DNA of 64,000 nt, taken from contig NZ_BBQH01000017.1 in the NCBI RefSeq assembly GCF_018397995.1, positions 135,948 through 199,947 of the forward strand, read 5' to 3'. Position numbers and translations under genes: made by a program. A model generated the notes under the pieces. That model worked only from the letters and a program-made list of their open reading frames with translations. It made no database searches and was not told the DNA's origin. Positions within the stretch are counted from its first letter, which is position 1; every line of letters begins with the position of its first letter. This DNA is from Rhizomonospora bruguierae. GTDB taxonomy: Bacteria; Actinomycetota; Actinomycetes; Mycobacteriales; Micromonosporaceae. Below are positions 7,669 through 16,200 of this stretch, one piece after another.

Positions 7669-8328
7669 CTAACGCGTCGCGGGCGGTCCGGTTGCACCCT
7701 CGGCGATACCGGCCAGGACCGCTTCCAACATCCGCTCGAACTCGGCGGCACCGCCGAACCCCGCTTGCAGGGGAGCCAGCGCGGCCAGGGTCGGATACCG
7801 GGCCGGATCGAACGCGGGTGGCGTCGCGGGGGCGTCGCTCCCGCCGGGATCCGTGCTCAAGGTGGCGAGCAGGTACCCGTTGAGGAACCCGAAGAGCACC
7901 AGGGGCGCGTCCGCGACCGCCCGGTCTGCGAGCGTGGCGCGACGCATCGCCGCGGTCAGCCGCTCGAGCGCCGCGAGGGCCACCGCCGAGGTCTGCGCCC
8001 GGGTCGCCAGCAACGGGAAGATCCGGGGGTGGCGCACCGCCATGTCGCGGTAGCCGTGGGCCATCGCGCGCGCGATGTCTAGCCAGTCGTCCGGCCACTG
8101 CGTGGCGGGGGCCGAGACCTCGGTCAGGACGGCCTCGGAGACGGCGTCCAGCAGCGCGGCCTTGCCCTTGATGTGGTTGTAGATGGACATCGGATCGACG
8201 CCGAGTTCGGATGCCAGACGTCGTACCCCGAACGATTCCAGCCCCTGGCGATCGACGAGGTCCACGGCCGCGGCGGCAATCCGCTCGCGGCTCAGCCCGG
8301 CCGGTCTGCCCTGTGTGCGCTTCGCCAC
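7669..8328 (-). CDS. TetR/AcrR-family transcriptional regulator
   Basis: A 219-residue repressor. The N-terminal helix-turn-helix is in LSRERIAAAAVDLVDRQG through VRRLASELGVDPMSIYNHIKGK (residues 12-58). The C-terminal half resembles the ligand-binding domain of TetR-class repressors. The GTG at 8326-8328 is preferred because an AAAGGGCG ribosome site precedes it and the HTH then begins about 12 residues in; longer versions would add sequence unlike the family. It is divergent from a small membrane protein gene, and two palindromes in the intergenic region (8353-8383) are its likely operators. The ligand is unknown. Confidence 0.92.
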   Translation of the reverse strand: MAKRTQGRPAGLSRERIAAAAVDLVDRQGLESFGVRRLASELGVDPMSIYNHIKGKAALLDAVSEAVLTEVSAPATQWPDDWLDIARAMAHGYRDMAVRHPRIFPLLATRAQTSAVALAALERLTAAMRRATLADRAVADAPLVLFGFLNGYLLATLSTDPGGSDAPATPPAFDPARYPTLAALAPLQAGFGGAAEFERMLEAVLAGIAEGATGPPATR

Positions 8329-8352
8329 TGGTCGCCCTTTCGTCGCGTTCAA

Positions 8353-8384
8353 CCTACACCGTAGGCTACGATCTACACCGTAGG
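8353..8384. promoter_or_regulatory. Double palindromic operator between tetR-like gene and membrane protein gene
   Basis: The inverted repeat CCTAC-ACC-GTAGG (8353-8365) recurs as CTAC-ACC-GTAG (8373-8383), with centres 19 bases apart, almost two helical turns. The pair lies 25 bases upstream of the regulator start and 47 bases upstream of the divergent gene. This is the expected layout for a TetR-type protein controlling itself and its neighbour. Confidence 0.8.
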
Positions 8385-8430
8385 TATGCAGAATGACGCG
8401 GTGCATTTCGGGCAAAAGGAGATAAATATC

Positions 8431-8889
8431 ATGACCAAGACGCGTCATGCCCCAGCGGCGATCGGCGCGATGTACGCGGGTCTCGCGCTTACCGTTGTCG
8501 CGGCGATCGTCCCGTACATCGACCGCGCCAACGGCAACATGCTGGCCGGCCACATCCGGGCCGGCTACCCAGCGTACGCGCAGGACCGCATCGACACCGC
8601 CGCCACGACGTACCTTGTCTACCTGTCGGTTCTGGGGGCAATCGGCGTCGTTTGCTGGTTCGGCACCATCTGGGCGGTCAAGGCCGGCAAGCGGTGGGCC
8701 CGCGTCGTCGCGACCCTGATGCTCGCGCTCGCCGCTAGCATCGGCCTGTTCAACCTGCTCGTGAAGGACACCTCGGGAGATACCGGCCTGCCGCCACTGT
8801 TCGGTTGGGTCGGGATGCTGCCGTGCCTGGCCGGCCTCCTGGCGGTCACGCTCCTGTGGCGGAGAGTGGGCTCGACGCCGCGGGCGTGA
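8431..8889 (+). CDS. Small four-helix membrane protein, TetR-controlled
   Basis: A 152-residue integral membrane protein with four predicted helices (near residues 10-28, 62-84, 92-112, 126-145) and a short soluble loop containing PAYAQDRIDTAATTY after the first helix. The ATG at 8431 has an AAAAGGAGAT ribosome site seven bases upstream, which decides the start. No enzymatic motif is visible. Divergence from a TetR gene through a double operator suggests an inducible envelope or efflux-accessory protein, but function is not recognised. Confidence 0.8.
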   Translation: MTKTRHAPAAIGAMYAGLALTVVAAIVPYIDRANGNMLAGHIRAGYPAYAQDRIDTAATTYLVYLSVLGAIGVVCWFGTIWAVKAGKRWARVVATLMLALAASIGLFNLLVKDTSGDTGLPPLFGWVGMLPCLAGLLAVTLLWRRVGSTPRA

Positions 8890-9126
8890 CCAGACGCGAT
8901 CTCGGTCCTACCCGGTGTGGGTGCTGGTCGCTGGCCCTTTTGCGATTGGCTCGCGTCGACGGCAGGTAAGATCGCCCAGTGCTACGGCGGCCCGCTGACC
9001 GGCCCGGCCGAGGCAGGTCGAAGGTCCCGGGTGGAACGGGGGGTTTGGCCCTGCTGAAGGAGGTGCCCAGGCCGGAGACAATGGGACCGTCATCGAGCAG
9101 AACTCACCACCCATACGGGAGCAGTC

Positions 9127-9765
9127 ATGAAACGCCGGACCTTGGATCTGCTGTTCAGCATCGGCGGGCTGGGCCTCGCGGTCCTGCTGCTTGTTGTCGG
9201 CATCGTCCTGACGACGAACGCCAACTTCGCGAACGACTACGTGCGCGACCAACTCGCTGAGCAGCACATCACCTTCAAGCCGGCCGACACGTTGACCGCC
9301 GAGGAGCAGAAGTCGGACTGCCTGCGCGAGAACGCCGGCAAGCCGATGACCACCGGCAAGCAGGCCGAGTGCTACGCCAACGAGTTCATCGGGTTGCACC
9401 TGAAGACGATGTCCGGTGGCAAGACCTACGCCGAGCTCGGTGATCCGGAGTCGGCGCTGAAGGCACAGGTCGCCGAGGCCGAGAAGACCAACGCCGCGAA
9501 CCTGGAGGACCTGAAGCAGCAGCTCGCCCAGGCCAGCGCGCTGCGGGAGACCGTGTTCAAGGGCGAGTCGCTGCGCGGCATGCTGCTCACCTCGTACGGC
9601 TTCAGCGAGTTCGGCCGCAAGGCCGAGCAGGGCGCCCTGGCCATGTACCTGGGCGCGGGGCTGCTCCTGCTGCTGTCGATCGCCGGCCTGGTCCACGCGT
9701 CCCGCACCCCGGCCAGCGAGACGTTCGCCGCGCCGGAGCGGACCAAGGAACCCGCCAACACCTGA
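9127..9765 (+). CDS. Uncharacterised two-TM membrane protein
   Basis: A 212-residue protein with a helix at residues 9-31, an extracytoplasmic domain of about 130 residues, and a second helix at about 174-192. The external part has two Cys residues (KSDCLREN and QAECYANEF, 19 residues apart) that could form a disulfide, and a helical AQVAEAEKTNAANLEDLKQQLAQA stretch with coiled-coil character. No named domain is recognised. It stands alone, with a strong hairpin after it. The 237 bases before it (8890-9126) contain no gene I can support. Confidence 0.75.
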   Translation: MKRRTLDLLFSIGGLGLAVLLLVVGIVLTTNANFANDYVRDQLAEQHITFKPADTLTAEEQKSDCLRENAGKPMTTGKQAECYANEFIGLHLKTMSGGKTYAELGDPESALKAQVAEAEKTNAANLEDLKQQLAQASALRETVFKGESLRGMLLTSYGFSEFGRKAEQGALAMYLGAGLLLLLSIAGLVHASRTPASETFAAPERTKEPANT

Positions 9766-9787
9766 CCCCCCGATATCCCCCCCGGAT

Positions 9788-9829
9788 CCGATCGCTCCCG
9801 GTCTCCCCGCTGAGGCCGGGAGCGATCGG
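9788..9829 (+). terminator. Long hairpin terminator
   Basis: A perfect 14-bp stem (9788-9801 pairing with 9816-9829, CCGATCGCTCCCGG and its complement) with a 14-base loop begins 23 bases after the stop at 9765. Confidence 0.8.
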
Positions 9830-9915
9830 CTTTCCGGCGCGGGGCGGCGGGGTACGGCATCGATCGGTAGGCTCCGCTCCCGGCCGTTCGTCGATATGAG
9901 CCGAGGGAGCAGTAC

Positions 9916-10518
9916 ATGACATTGCCCGGTAATGGGCCCGAGGAGTTCCGGGCCTCGTGGCGGCAGACCTGGCACACGCACATCAAGCCGTTCCTGGTCT
10001 CCAACATCCTGATCGCGCTCGTCACCTGGGTGCTCGGCTACGTGTTCGGCGGCCCGGTCCTGTCCGTGCTGCTGCCGGTCGGGCTGGTCGGCCTGGTCAC
10101 GCTGCTGCAGCGGGGCGCCAGCCGTGGGTACGTCCTGCGGCTGTCCGCCAACGGTGTCGAGTTCCTGCGCCGCCACGGCGTTGTCGTGCGCATGAAGTGG
10201 GCCGACATCCAGGCAATCACCGTGCTGACGCAGGGCCGCACCGGTATCGTCATCGCACCCACCGGCGCCGCCCGGTCCATCGTCGCTGCCGACTCCGCGG
10301 CGTTCGCCGCCGCCAACACCGGATACGGGATCGTCGGGGTCGGCGAGGTGCTGACCCCGCTGCAGGCGGCGCAGCAGCGCCGGGCCGGCCCGGCGTGGCA
10401 GCCGGCCGGCACGGTCCGCGAGGCATCCCTGCGCCTCGCGGCCGTCGACCACGACTGGCGCACCGGCCGCATCGGCGAATGGTTCCGGGTGTACCGGCCC
10501 GACCTCCTCACGCCGTAG
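9916..10518 (+). CDS. Membrane protein with a YcxB/PH-like cytoplasmic domain
   Basis: A 200-residue protein with two closely spaced helices (about residues 26-44 and 46-64) followed by a beta-rich domain: YVLRLSANGVEFLRRHGVVVRMKWADIQAITVL. This pattern (Gly-Val turn, then a W-x-D-I strand) is typical of the YcxB-like/PH fold in small membrane proteins. The start at 9916 is preceded by GAGGGAGCAG. No catalytic residues are seen and the role is unknown. Confidence 0.7.
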   Translation: MTLPGNGPEEFRASWRQTWHTHIKPFLVSNILIALVTWVLGYVFGGPVLSVLLPVGLVGLVTLLQRGASRGYVLRLSANGVEFLRRHGVVVRMKWADIQAITVLTQGRTGIVIAPTGAARSIVAADSAAFAAANTGYGIVGVGEVLTPLQAAQQRRAGPAWQPAGTVREASLRLAAVDHDWRTGRIGEWFRVYRPDLLTP

Positions 10519-10589
10519 CCGAGCAACCCGCGCGGCGGCCGAGCTTCGTCGAGCGGGCGCTCGCGCGGCGCCGGGCGGCCGTCAGCGGC

Positions 10590-11897
10590 TCAGACCGCCT
10601 TGGCCAGGGCGTCGGCGACGGCGACCCGGGTGGGATCGGGGTCGGCCCAACTCCAGTTCGGGTGGGCGCGGTTCGTGAGCAGGGCCAGCACGAGCCTCCG
10701 CCCGGGATCCACCACCAGCGTGGTTCCGGTGAAGCCGGTGTGACCGAAGGTGCCCGGCGACGACAGGCGACCCATGAACCACGGCTGGTTGAGGACCACA
10801 CCGAGGCCGTGCGCCGAGGTGCGGGTGGGGTGGTCCGGGTCGATGGCGGGCTTGCCGGCGTTGGCGTTGACGAGCATCTTCCGGACGGTGGCGGCTTCGA
10901 GGACGCGCGTGCCGCCGTAGGTGCCGGCGTCGAGCAGCAGCCGGCCGATCGCGGCGACATCGGCGGCGCTGGCGAACACGCCCGCGTGGCCGGCGACGCC
11001 GCCGAGGAGGTTGGCCACGTCGTCGTGCACCACCCCGCGCAGCAGCCCGCGCGACGAGCGGGCGTCGGTGGCGACCAGCCGGGTCTTGCGGTCGCTGGCG
11101 CTCAGCCACGCGTTCGGGGTGAACCCGGTCTCCGTCAGCCCGAGCGGGCCGGTCAGGTTGGACCTGAGCGCCTGGTCGAGGCGCTGCCCGGTGACCTTCT
11201 CCACGATCCTGCCGGCGATCATGAGGCCCACGCTCGAGTACCGGAACGTGGTGCCGGGGGTGGCACCGGCCACGAGCGGGGTGGCCAGGACGGCGTTCCA
11301 CCGCGCGGCCTCGTCCGGCAGCCCGGTGACGGTCGCGCCCACGGGCAGGCCGCTGGTGTGCGTGAGGAGCATCCCGACCGTGACGGCCGCCTTGCCGGCA
11401 CCGGTGAACCCGGGCAGGTACTCGACGACCGGCGCGTCGAGCCGCACCCGCCCCCGCTCGACCTGTTGCAGGAGCAGGATCGCGGTGTAGACCTTGGTCA
11501 CCGACGCCAGGTCGAAGATCGAATCCGGGCGCATGGCGACCCGCTCGCCGAGGGGCAGCAGGGTTGGGCCGGCCCCGTAGCGCAGCGCCTCGCCGACCGC
11601 CACGCGCACGGTCGGCTCACCGTCGACCAGGACCAGCGCGACCGCGCCGGGAAAGCCGTTGTGCCGCAGCGTCTGCGGTGCCGGAACGTACCGCTCGAGA
11701 ACCTGGTGCACGTCAACCGCGTACCGGGCCTGACCGAGGATACGACGCACTGCGAGGCCGGCACCCGGGCTGAAGGACGGCCGCGGCAACGGGCCCGCCG
11801 GGTCCACCGATGCCGGGCCGCCGGCCTTGGCGCAACCGGTGAGCGTGGCGGCGGCGGCCAGGCCGGCGCCGAGCAGGGTACGGCGGGCGACGCGCAT
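10590..11897 (-). CDS. Serine hydrolase lipoprotein, beta-lactamase/esterase (class C) family
   Basis: A 435-residue exported protein. The N-terminus MRVARRTLLGAG has a twin-arginine pattern and a lipobox LTGC at about residue 20, so it is probably a Tat-exported lipoprotein. The penicillin-binding fold follows: the nucleophile motif SVTK (S-x-x-K), a YSS at the position of the YxN motif, and HTGFTG near the C-terminus in place of the KTG triad. Such proteins are D,D-peptidases or esterases; the substrate is not predictable. An in-frame ATG at 11907-11909 gives four more residues. A start at 11897 places the RR motif as expected. Confidence 0.85.
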   Translation of the reverse strand: MRVARRTLLGAGLAAAATLTGCAKAGGPASVDPAGPLPRPSFSPGAGLAVRRILGQARYAVDVHQVLERYVPAPQTLRHNGFPGAVALVLVDGEPTVRVAVGEALRYGAGPTLLPLGERVAMRPDSIFDLASVTKVYTAILLLQQVERGRVRLDAPVVEYLPGFTGAGKAAVTVGMLLTHTSGLPVGATVTGLPDEAARWNAVLATPLVAGATPGTTFRYSSVGLMIAGRIVEKVTGQRLDQALRSNLTGPLGLTETGFTPNAWLSASDRKTRLVATDARSSRGLLRGVVHDDVANLLGGVAGHAGVFASAADVAAIGRLLLDAGTYGGTRVLEAATVRKMLVNANAGKPAIDPDHPTRTSAHGLGVVLNQPWFMGRLSSPGTFGHTGFTGTTLVVDPGRRLVLALLTNRAHPNWSWADPDPTRVAVADALAKAV

Positions 11898-11960
11898 GGC
11901 AGGGATCATCCCCCACGCCGCCCGGTTCGCGCCATCGATGGGCCGTCCACGCCGCACTGG

Positions 11961-12056
11961 TCAGCCGGTGGTCCAGGGCCGGAGTTTGTCGGGGTTGAGG
12001 ACCGCCCAGATGCGCCTGATCCGGTCGCCGGCGATGTCGAACGCGTACACCGTCGT
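11961..12056 (-). pseudogene. C-terminal remnant of an ECF41-type (SigJ-like) sigma factor
   Basis: On the minus strand, 31 codons before the TGA at 11961-11963 read VYAFDIAGDRIRRIWAVLNP and then DKLRPW. This is the characteristic end of the SnoaL-like C-terminal extension of ECF41 sigma factors, which usually finish with a V-x-NPDKL motif. The rest of the gene (sigma regions 2 and 4) is missing: upstream the similarity stops near 12056, where a different gene remnant begins on the other strand. Confidence 0.7.
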
Positions 12057-12058
12057 AC

Positions 12059-12190
12059 GACTACACGGCGCAGTGGCTGAGCGTCCTCGGCCCGGACACG
12101 CCGGTGCTGCGGGTGCCCGGCGACCACTACTCGTTCCTCCAGCCGCCACACGTGCACGACCTGGCCGCGGCGGTGCGCCGGCACCTCTGA
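12059..12190 (+). pseudogene. C-terminal remnant of an NRPS/PKS-type thioesterase
   Basis: Reading from 12059, 43 codons before the TGA at 12188-12190 give DYTAQWLSVLGPDTP, then VLRVPGDHYSFLQPPHVHDL and AAAVRRHL. GDHYSF is the motif around the catalytic His of polyketide/peptide thioesterases, and the rest is the usual last helix. There is no start codon or preceding domain, because the sequence immediately upstream is the oppositely oriented sigma-factor remnant. It is therefore a truncated relic. Confidence 0.7.
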
Positions 12191-12204
12191 CCGAACATTG
12201 TGGA

Positions 12205-12242
12205 CCCTCCCCGGCGCGGCCGTTCGGCCGCGCCGGGGAGGG
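12205..12242 (+). terminator. Very strong hairpin terminator behind the thioesterase remnant
   Basis: A perfect 17-bp stem (CCCTCCCCGGCGCGGCC at 12205-12221 pairing with 12226-12242) and a GTTC tetraloop follow the remnant's stop by 14 bases. It is probably the original terminator of the lost thioesterase gene or operon. Confidence 0.85.
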
Positions 12243-12442
12243 CCTGATCATTGGTCCCGTCGGGCCGGGACCAATGACCCTATGGCGCGGGTCGGTGACC
12301 CGGCAGGCTCACGGCGGGCGACGACTGCGATCCGAGCCCACGGCGGCGTGCGACCCCCCTCGTGGTCGCGGGCCGGGGCCGGCGGCCACATCGGTGCCGG
12401 CCGACCGGTTGCCGGCGGTCCGTGACCAGGAGGAGGCAGCGG

Positions 12443-13156
12443 GTGAGCAAGCGAGTGGCACGCGAGCGAGCCGCGCGGGCGGCGCGCGAACGGATGGCGC
12501 GGCAGCGCCGCCGGCGGCGCACCGTCTGGGGGTCCGTGGCCGCCGTCTCGGCACTGGTCCTGGCCGGGGTGGTGGGCTGGGTGGTGGTCTCCGCCCAGAA
12601 GCCCGCCGACGGCTTCCCGGTGCCGGCCACGGCGACCACCGACCGCACCGGGCTCACCGTCGGCTCGGGCCCCACCAAGGTGGAGATCTACCTGGACTAC
12701 CTGTGCCCGGCGTGCCGGGCCTTCGAGCAGGACGCGGCCGCGACGATCGAGCGGCTCGTGGCCGACCAGCGGATCACCGTGGTGTACCACCCGGTGGCGA
12801 TCCTCGACCGCTACTCGACCAACGGCTACTCGTCCCGCTCGGCCGCCGGCGCCGGCTGCGCGGCCGACGCCGGAAAGCTCTCCGAGTACACCAAGGCCCT
12901 GTACGGCAACCAGCCGGCCGAGGGCGGCGCCGGGCACACCGACGACCAGTTGATCGACCTCGCCGCCGGTGCCGGGGTGCCGCGCGAACCGTTCGGGCAG
13001 TGCCTGCGCGATCGCCGCTACGCCGACTTCGTCGCCGGGGTCACCGACGCGATGGCCGCCCGCGGGGTCAACGGCACCCCGACGGTGTTCGTCAACGGCC
13101 GGCAGCTGCCGAACCCGTCGGCGACGACCCTCGAAGCGGCCGTCCAGCAACCGTGA
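12443..13156 (+). CDS. Membrane-anchored DsbA-family thiol oxidoreductase
   Basis: A 237-residue protein. The basic N-terminus is followed by one helix (about residues 32-53) and an extracytoplasmic thioredoxin-fold domain with the active site YLCPACRAF and the cis-Pro loop NGTPTVFVNG. Two further Cys residues (GAGC and GQC) are present. This is the actinobacterial DSBA-like family that forms or isomerises disulfides outside the membrane. The GTG at 12443 has an AGGAGG site eight bases upstream. It sits 128 bases before narG in the same orientation; whether it serves respiratory proteins is inference. Confidence 0.85.
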   Translation: MSKRVARERAARAARERMARQRRRRRTVWGSVAAVSALVLAGVVGWVVVSAQKPADGFPVPATATTDRTGLTVGSGPTKVEIYLDYLCPACRAFEQDAAATIERLVADQRITVVYHPVAILDRYSTNGYSSRSAAGAGCAADAGKLSEYTKALYGNQPAEGGAGHTDDQLIDLAAGAGVPREPFGQCLRDRRYADFVAGVTDAMAARGVNGTPTVFVNGRQLPNPSATTLEAAVQQP

Positions 13157-13252
13157 CCAGCGCCCGCCCACCGGCCCGGCCCGCGGCGGCACGGGCCGGC
13201 GCGCGGGGAACTCGGGCTCGGGTTGCGGATCCGGGTCGATGGGGTGAGGGTG

Positions 13253-13265
13253 TTGACAAGGTCAA
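13253..13265. promoter_or_regulatory. Palindrome TTGAC-AAG-GTCAA just upstream of narG
   Basis: A perfect 5-3-5 inverted repeat lies 19 bases before the narG ATG, and a GGGGGAT ribosome site lies between them. Its first half also reads TTGACA. It is too close to the ribosome site to be a normal -35 for this start, so an operator near or downstream of the transcription start is the simpler reading. The regulator is unknown; it does not match the FNR/CRP consensus as I know it. Confidence 0.4.
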
Positions 13266-13284
13266 CTTTGGGGGATAAAAGCGC

Positions 13285-16200
13285 ATGACGGGCACGATCG
13301 AGAATGCCGGCCGGGCCCTGCTGGCGGTCGGCGGCCTGGTCCGCCGGGCCGAGGTGTCGCCGGACGGGCGGGCGCTGTACCAGATCGGCGGCCGGGAGGC
13401 GGACGCCTTCTACCGGGACCGCTGGTCCTACGACAAGGTGGTGCGCTCCACCCATGGCGTCAACTGCACCGGGTCGTGCTCCTGGAAGGTGTACGTCCGG
13501 GACGGGATCATCACCTGGGAGCAGCAGCAGGTCGACTACCCGACCGCGGGGCCGGACCGGCCCGAGTACGAGCCGCGGGGCTGCCCGCGCGGGGCGGCGT
13601 TCTCCTGGTACACCTACTCGCCGACCCGGGTGCGGTACCCGTACGCGCGCGGCGTGCTGGTCGAGATGTACCGGGAGGCCAAGCGGCGACTCGGTGACCC
13701 GGTCGCCGCCTGGGCGGACATCCAGGCCGACCAGGAGCGCCGGCGCCGGTACCAGCGGGCGCGCGGCAAGGGCGGCCTGGTCCGGGTGTCCTGGGACGAG
13801 GCGCAGGAGATCGTGGCCGCCGCGCACGTGCACGCGATCAAGCGGTACGGGCCGGACCGGGTGGCCGGCTTCTCGCCGATCCCCGCGATGTCGATGGTGT
13901 CGCACGCGGTCGGGGCCCGGTTCCTGTCGCTGATCGGCGGGCCGATGCTGTCGTTCTACGACTGGTACGCGGACCTGCCGGTGGCCTCGCCGCAGGTGTT
14001 CGGCGACCAGACCGACGTGCCGGAGTCCGGCGACTGGTGGGACGCGACCTACCTGGTCATGTGGGGCTCCAACGTGCCGGTCACCCGGACCCCGGACGCG
14101 CACTGGATGGCGGAGGCCCGGTACCGGGGCCAGAAGGTCATCGTGGTCAGCCCGGACTACGCGGACAACGTGAAGTTCGCCGACGAGTGGCTGCCCGCCC
14201 AGCCCGGCACGGACGGCGCGCTGGCGATGGCGATGGGCCACGTCGTGCTGCGCGAGTTCTTTGTGGACCGTCGCACCCCGCGCTTCGTGGACTACGTGCG
14301 CCGCTTCACCGACCTGCCGTTCCTGGTCGCGCTGGAGCCCGCCGCCGACGGCAGGTACCGGCCGGGCAAGTTCCTCACCGCCGAGGACCTGGGCGACGCG
14401 GGCGCGGAGGCGGCGTTCAAGCCGGCGCTGTGGGACTCGACGGCTGATGCGCCCGCCGTGCCGCGCGGCACCCTCGGCCACCGCTGGCAGGAGCGACCCG
14501 GCGAGTGGAACCTCGACCTGGGCGCCCTGGAGCCCGCGCTGACCTGCCTGGACGGCGACGGCCCGGCCGTGACGGTGGAACTGCCGCGCTTCGACACGGA
14601 CACCCCGGGCGTGCTGCACCGCGGCGTGCCCACCCGGCGGATCGGTGACACCCTGGTCACCACCGTCTTCGACCTGATGCTGGCCCAGTACGGGGTGGGC
14701 CGCGACGGGTTGCCGGGGCAGTGGCCCACCGGCTACGACGACCCGACCACCCCGTGCACCCCGGCCTGGCAGGAGCCGATCACCGGCGTACCGGCCGCCC
14801 AGGTGGCCCGGGTGGCGCGGGAGTTCGCCGACAACGCCGACCGCTCCGGCGGCCGGTCGATGATCCTGCTCGGCGCCGGCACCAACCACTGGTTCCACTC
14901 CGACGCCACCTACCGGGCGATCCTGGCGCTCGTCACGCTGACCGGCTGCCAGGGGGTCAACGGCGGCGGGTGGGCGCACTACGTCGGGCAGGAGAAGTGC
15001 CGCCCGGTCACCGGCTGGCAGCAACTGGCGTTCGCGCTGGACTGGTGCCGGCCGCCGCGCCAGATGATCGGCACCGCCTACTGGTACACGCACACCGACC
15101 AGTGGCGGTACGACACCTACTCCGCCGACGTCGTCGCGGCGCCCACCGGCAGCGGCGCGTTCGCCGGTAAGCACACCATGGACCTGCTGGCCCAGTCGGC
15201 GCGGCTGGGCTGGATGCCGTCGGCGCCCACGTTCGACCGCAACCCGCTGGACCTGGCCGACGAGGCCGTGGCCGCGGCGCCGGACGACCCCACCGGCTGG
15301 GTGGCCGGCGAGGTCGGCGCGGGCCGCCTCGGCTTCGCCTGCACCGACCCGGACGCCCCGGAGAACTGGCCGCGGGTGCTGACCGTGTGGCGGGCCAACC
15401 TGCTCGGCTCGTCCGCGAAGGGCAACGAGTACTTCCTGCGGCACCTGCTGGGCACCGACGCGAACCTGCGCGCCACCGAGGCCGACCCGTCGCTGCGGCC
15501 GCGGGACGTGACCTGGCCGGAACGGGCCCCGGAGGGCAAGCTGGACCTGCTGCTCTCGCTGGACTTCCGGATGACGTCCACGACGCTGTTCTCCGACATC
15601 GTGCTGCCCGCCGCCACCTGGTACGAGAAGCACGACCTGAACAGCACGGACATGCACCCGTTCGTGCACGCGTTCACCCCGGCGATCAACCCGCCGTGGC
15701 AGACCCGCACCGACTTCGACGCCTTCCACGGCATCGCCCGCGCCTTCGCCGGTCTGGCCCGCACCCACCTGGGCGTGCGCCGGGACCTGGTCGCCACGCC
15801 ACTGCTGCACGACACCGCCGACGCGATGGCCACCCCGCACGGGGTGGTCCGCGACTGGCGCGACACCGGCGAGGTGCCCGTGCCGGGCCGCACCATGCCG
15901 CGACTGACCATTGTGGAGCGTGACTACGGCGCGGTCGCGGAGAAGATGGCCGCGCTCGGCCCGCTGCTGGACCGGCTGGGCACCACCGGCAAGGGCGTGC
16001 ACACCGACGTCACCCCGGAGATCGAGTACCTGCGCCGCAAGAACGGCCAGGTCCGCGGCGGGGTCGCCGACGGCCGGCCGTCGCTGGCCCGGGACGTGCA
16101 CGCCTGCGAGGCGATCCTGGCGCTGTCCGGCACCACCAACGGCCGGGTCGCCACCGCCGGCTTCCGCGACGTGGAGCGGCGCACCGGGGTACGCCTGGCC

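Noticed and set aside
11827-13278. Plus-strand open frame covering the scar and the DsbA gene
   Set aside because: Its composition is a shadow of other frames; the DsbA-like frame has the CPAC motif, a ribosome site and a membrane anchor.
13253-13280. TTGACA with GATAAA as the narG promoter
   Set aside because: The -10 candidate overlaps the ribosome site and lies five bases from the ATG; a palindromic operator fits better.
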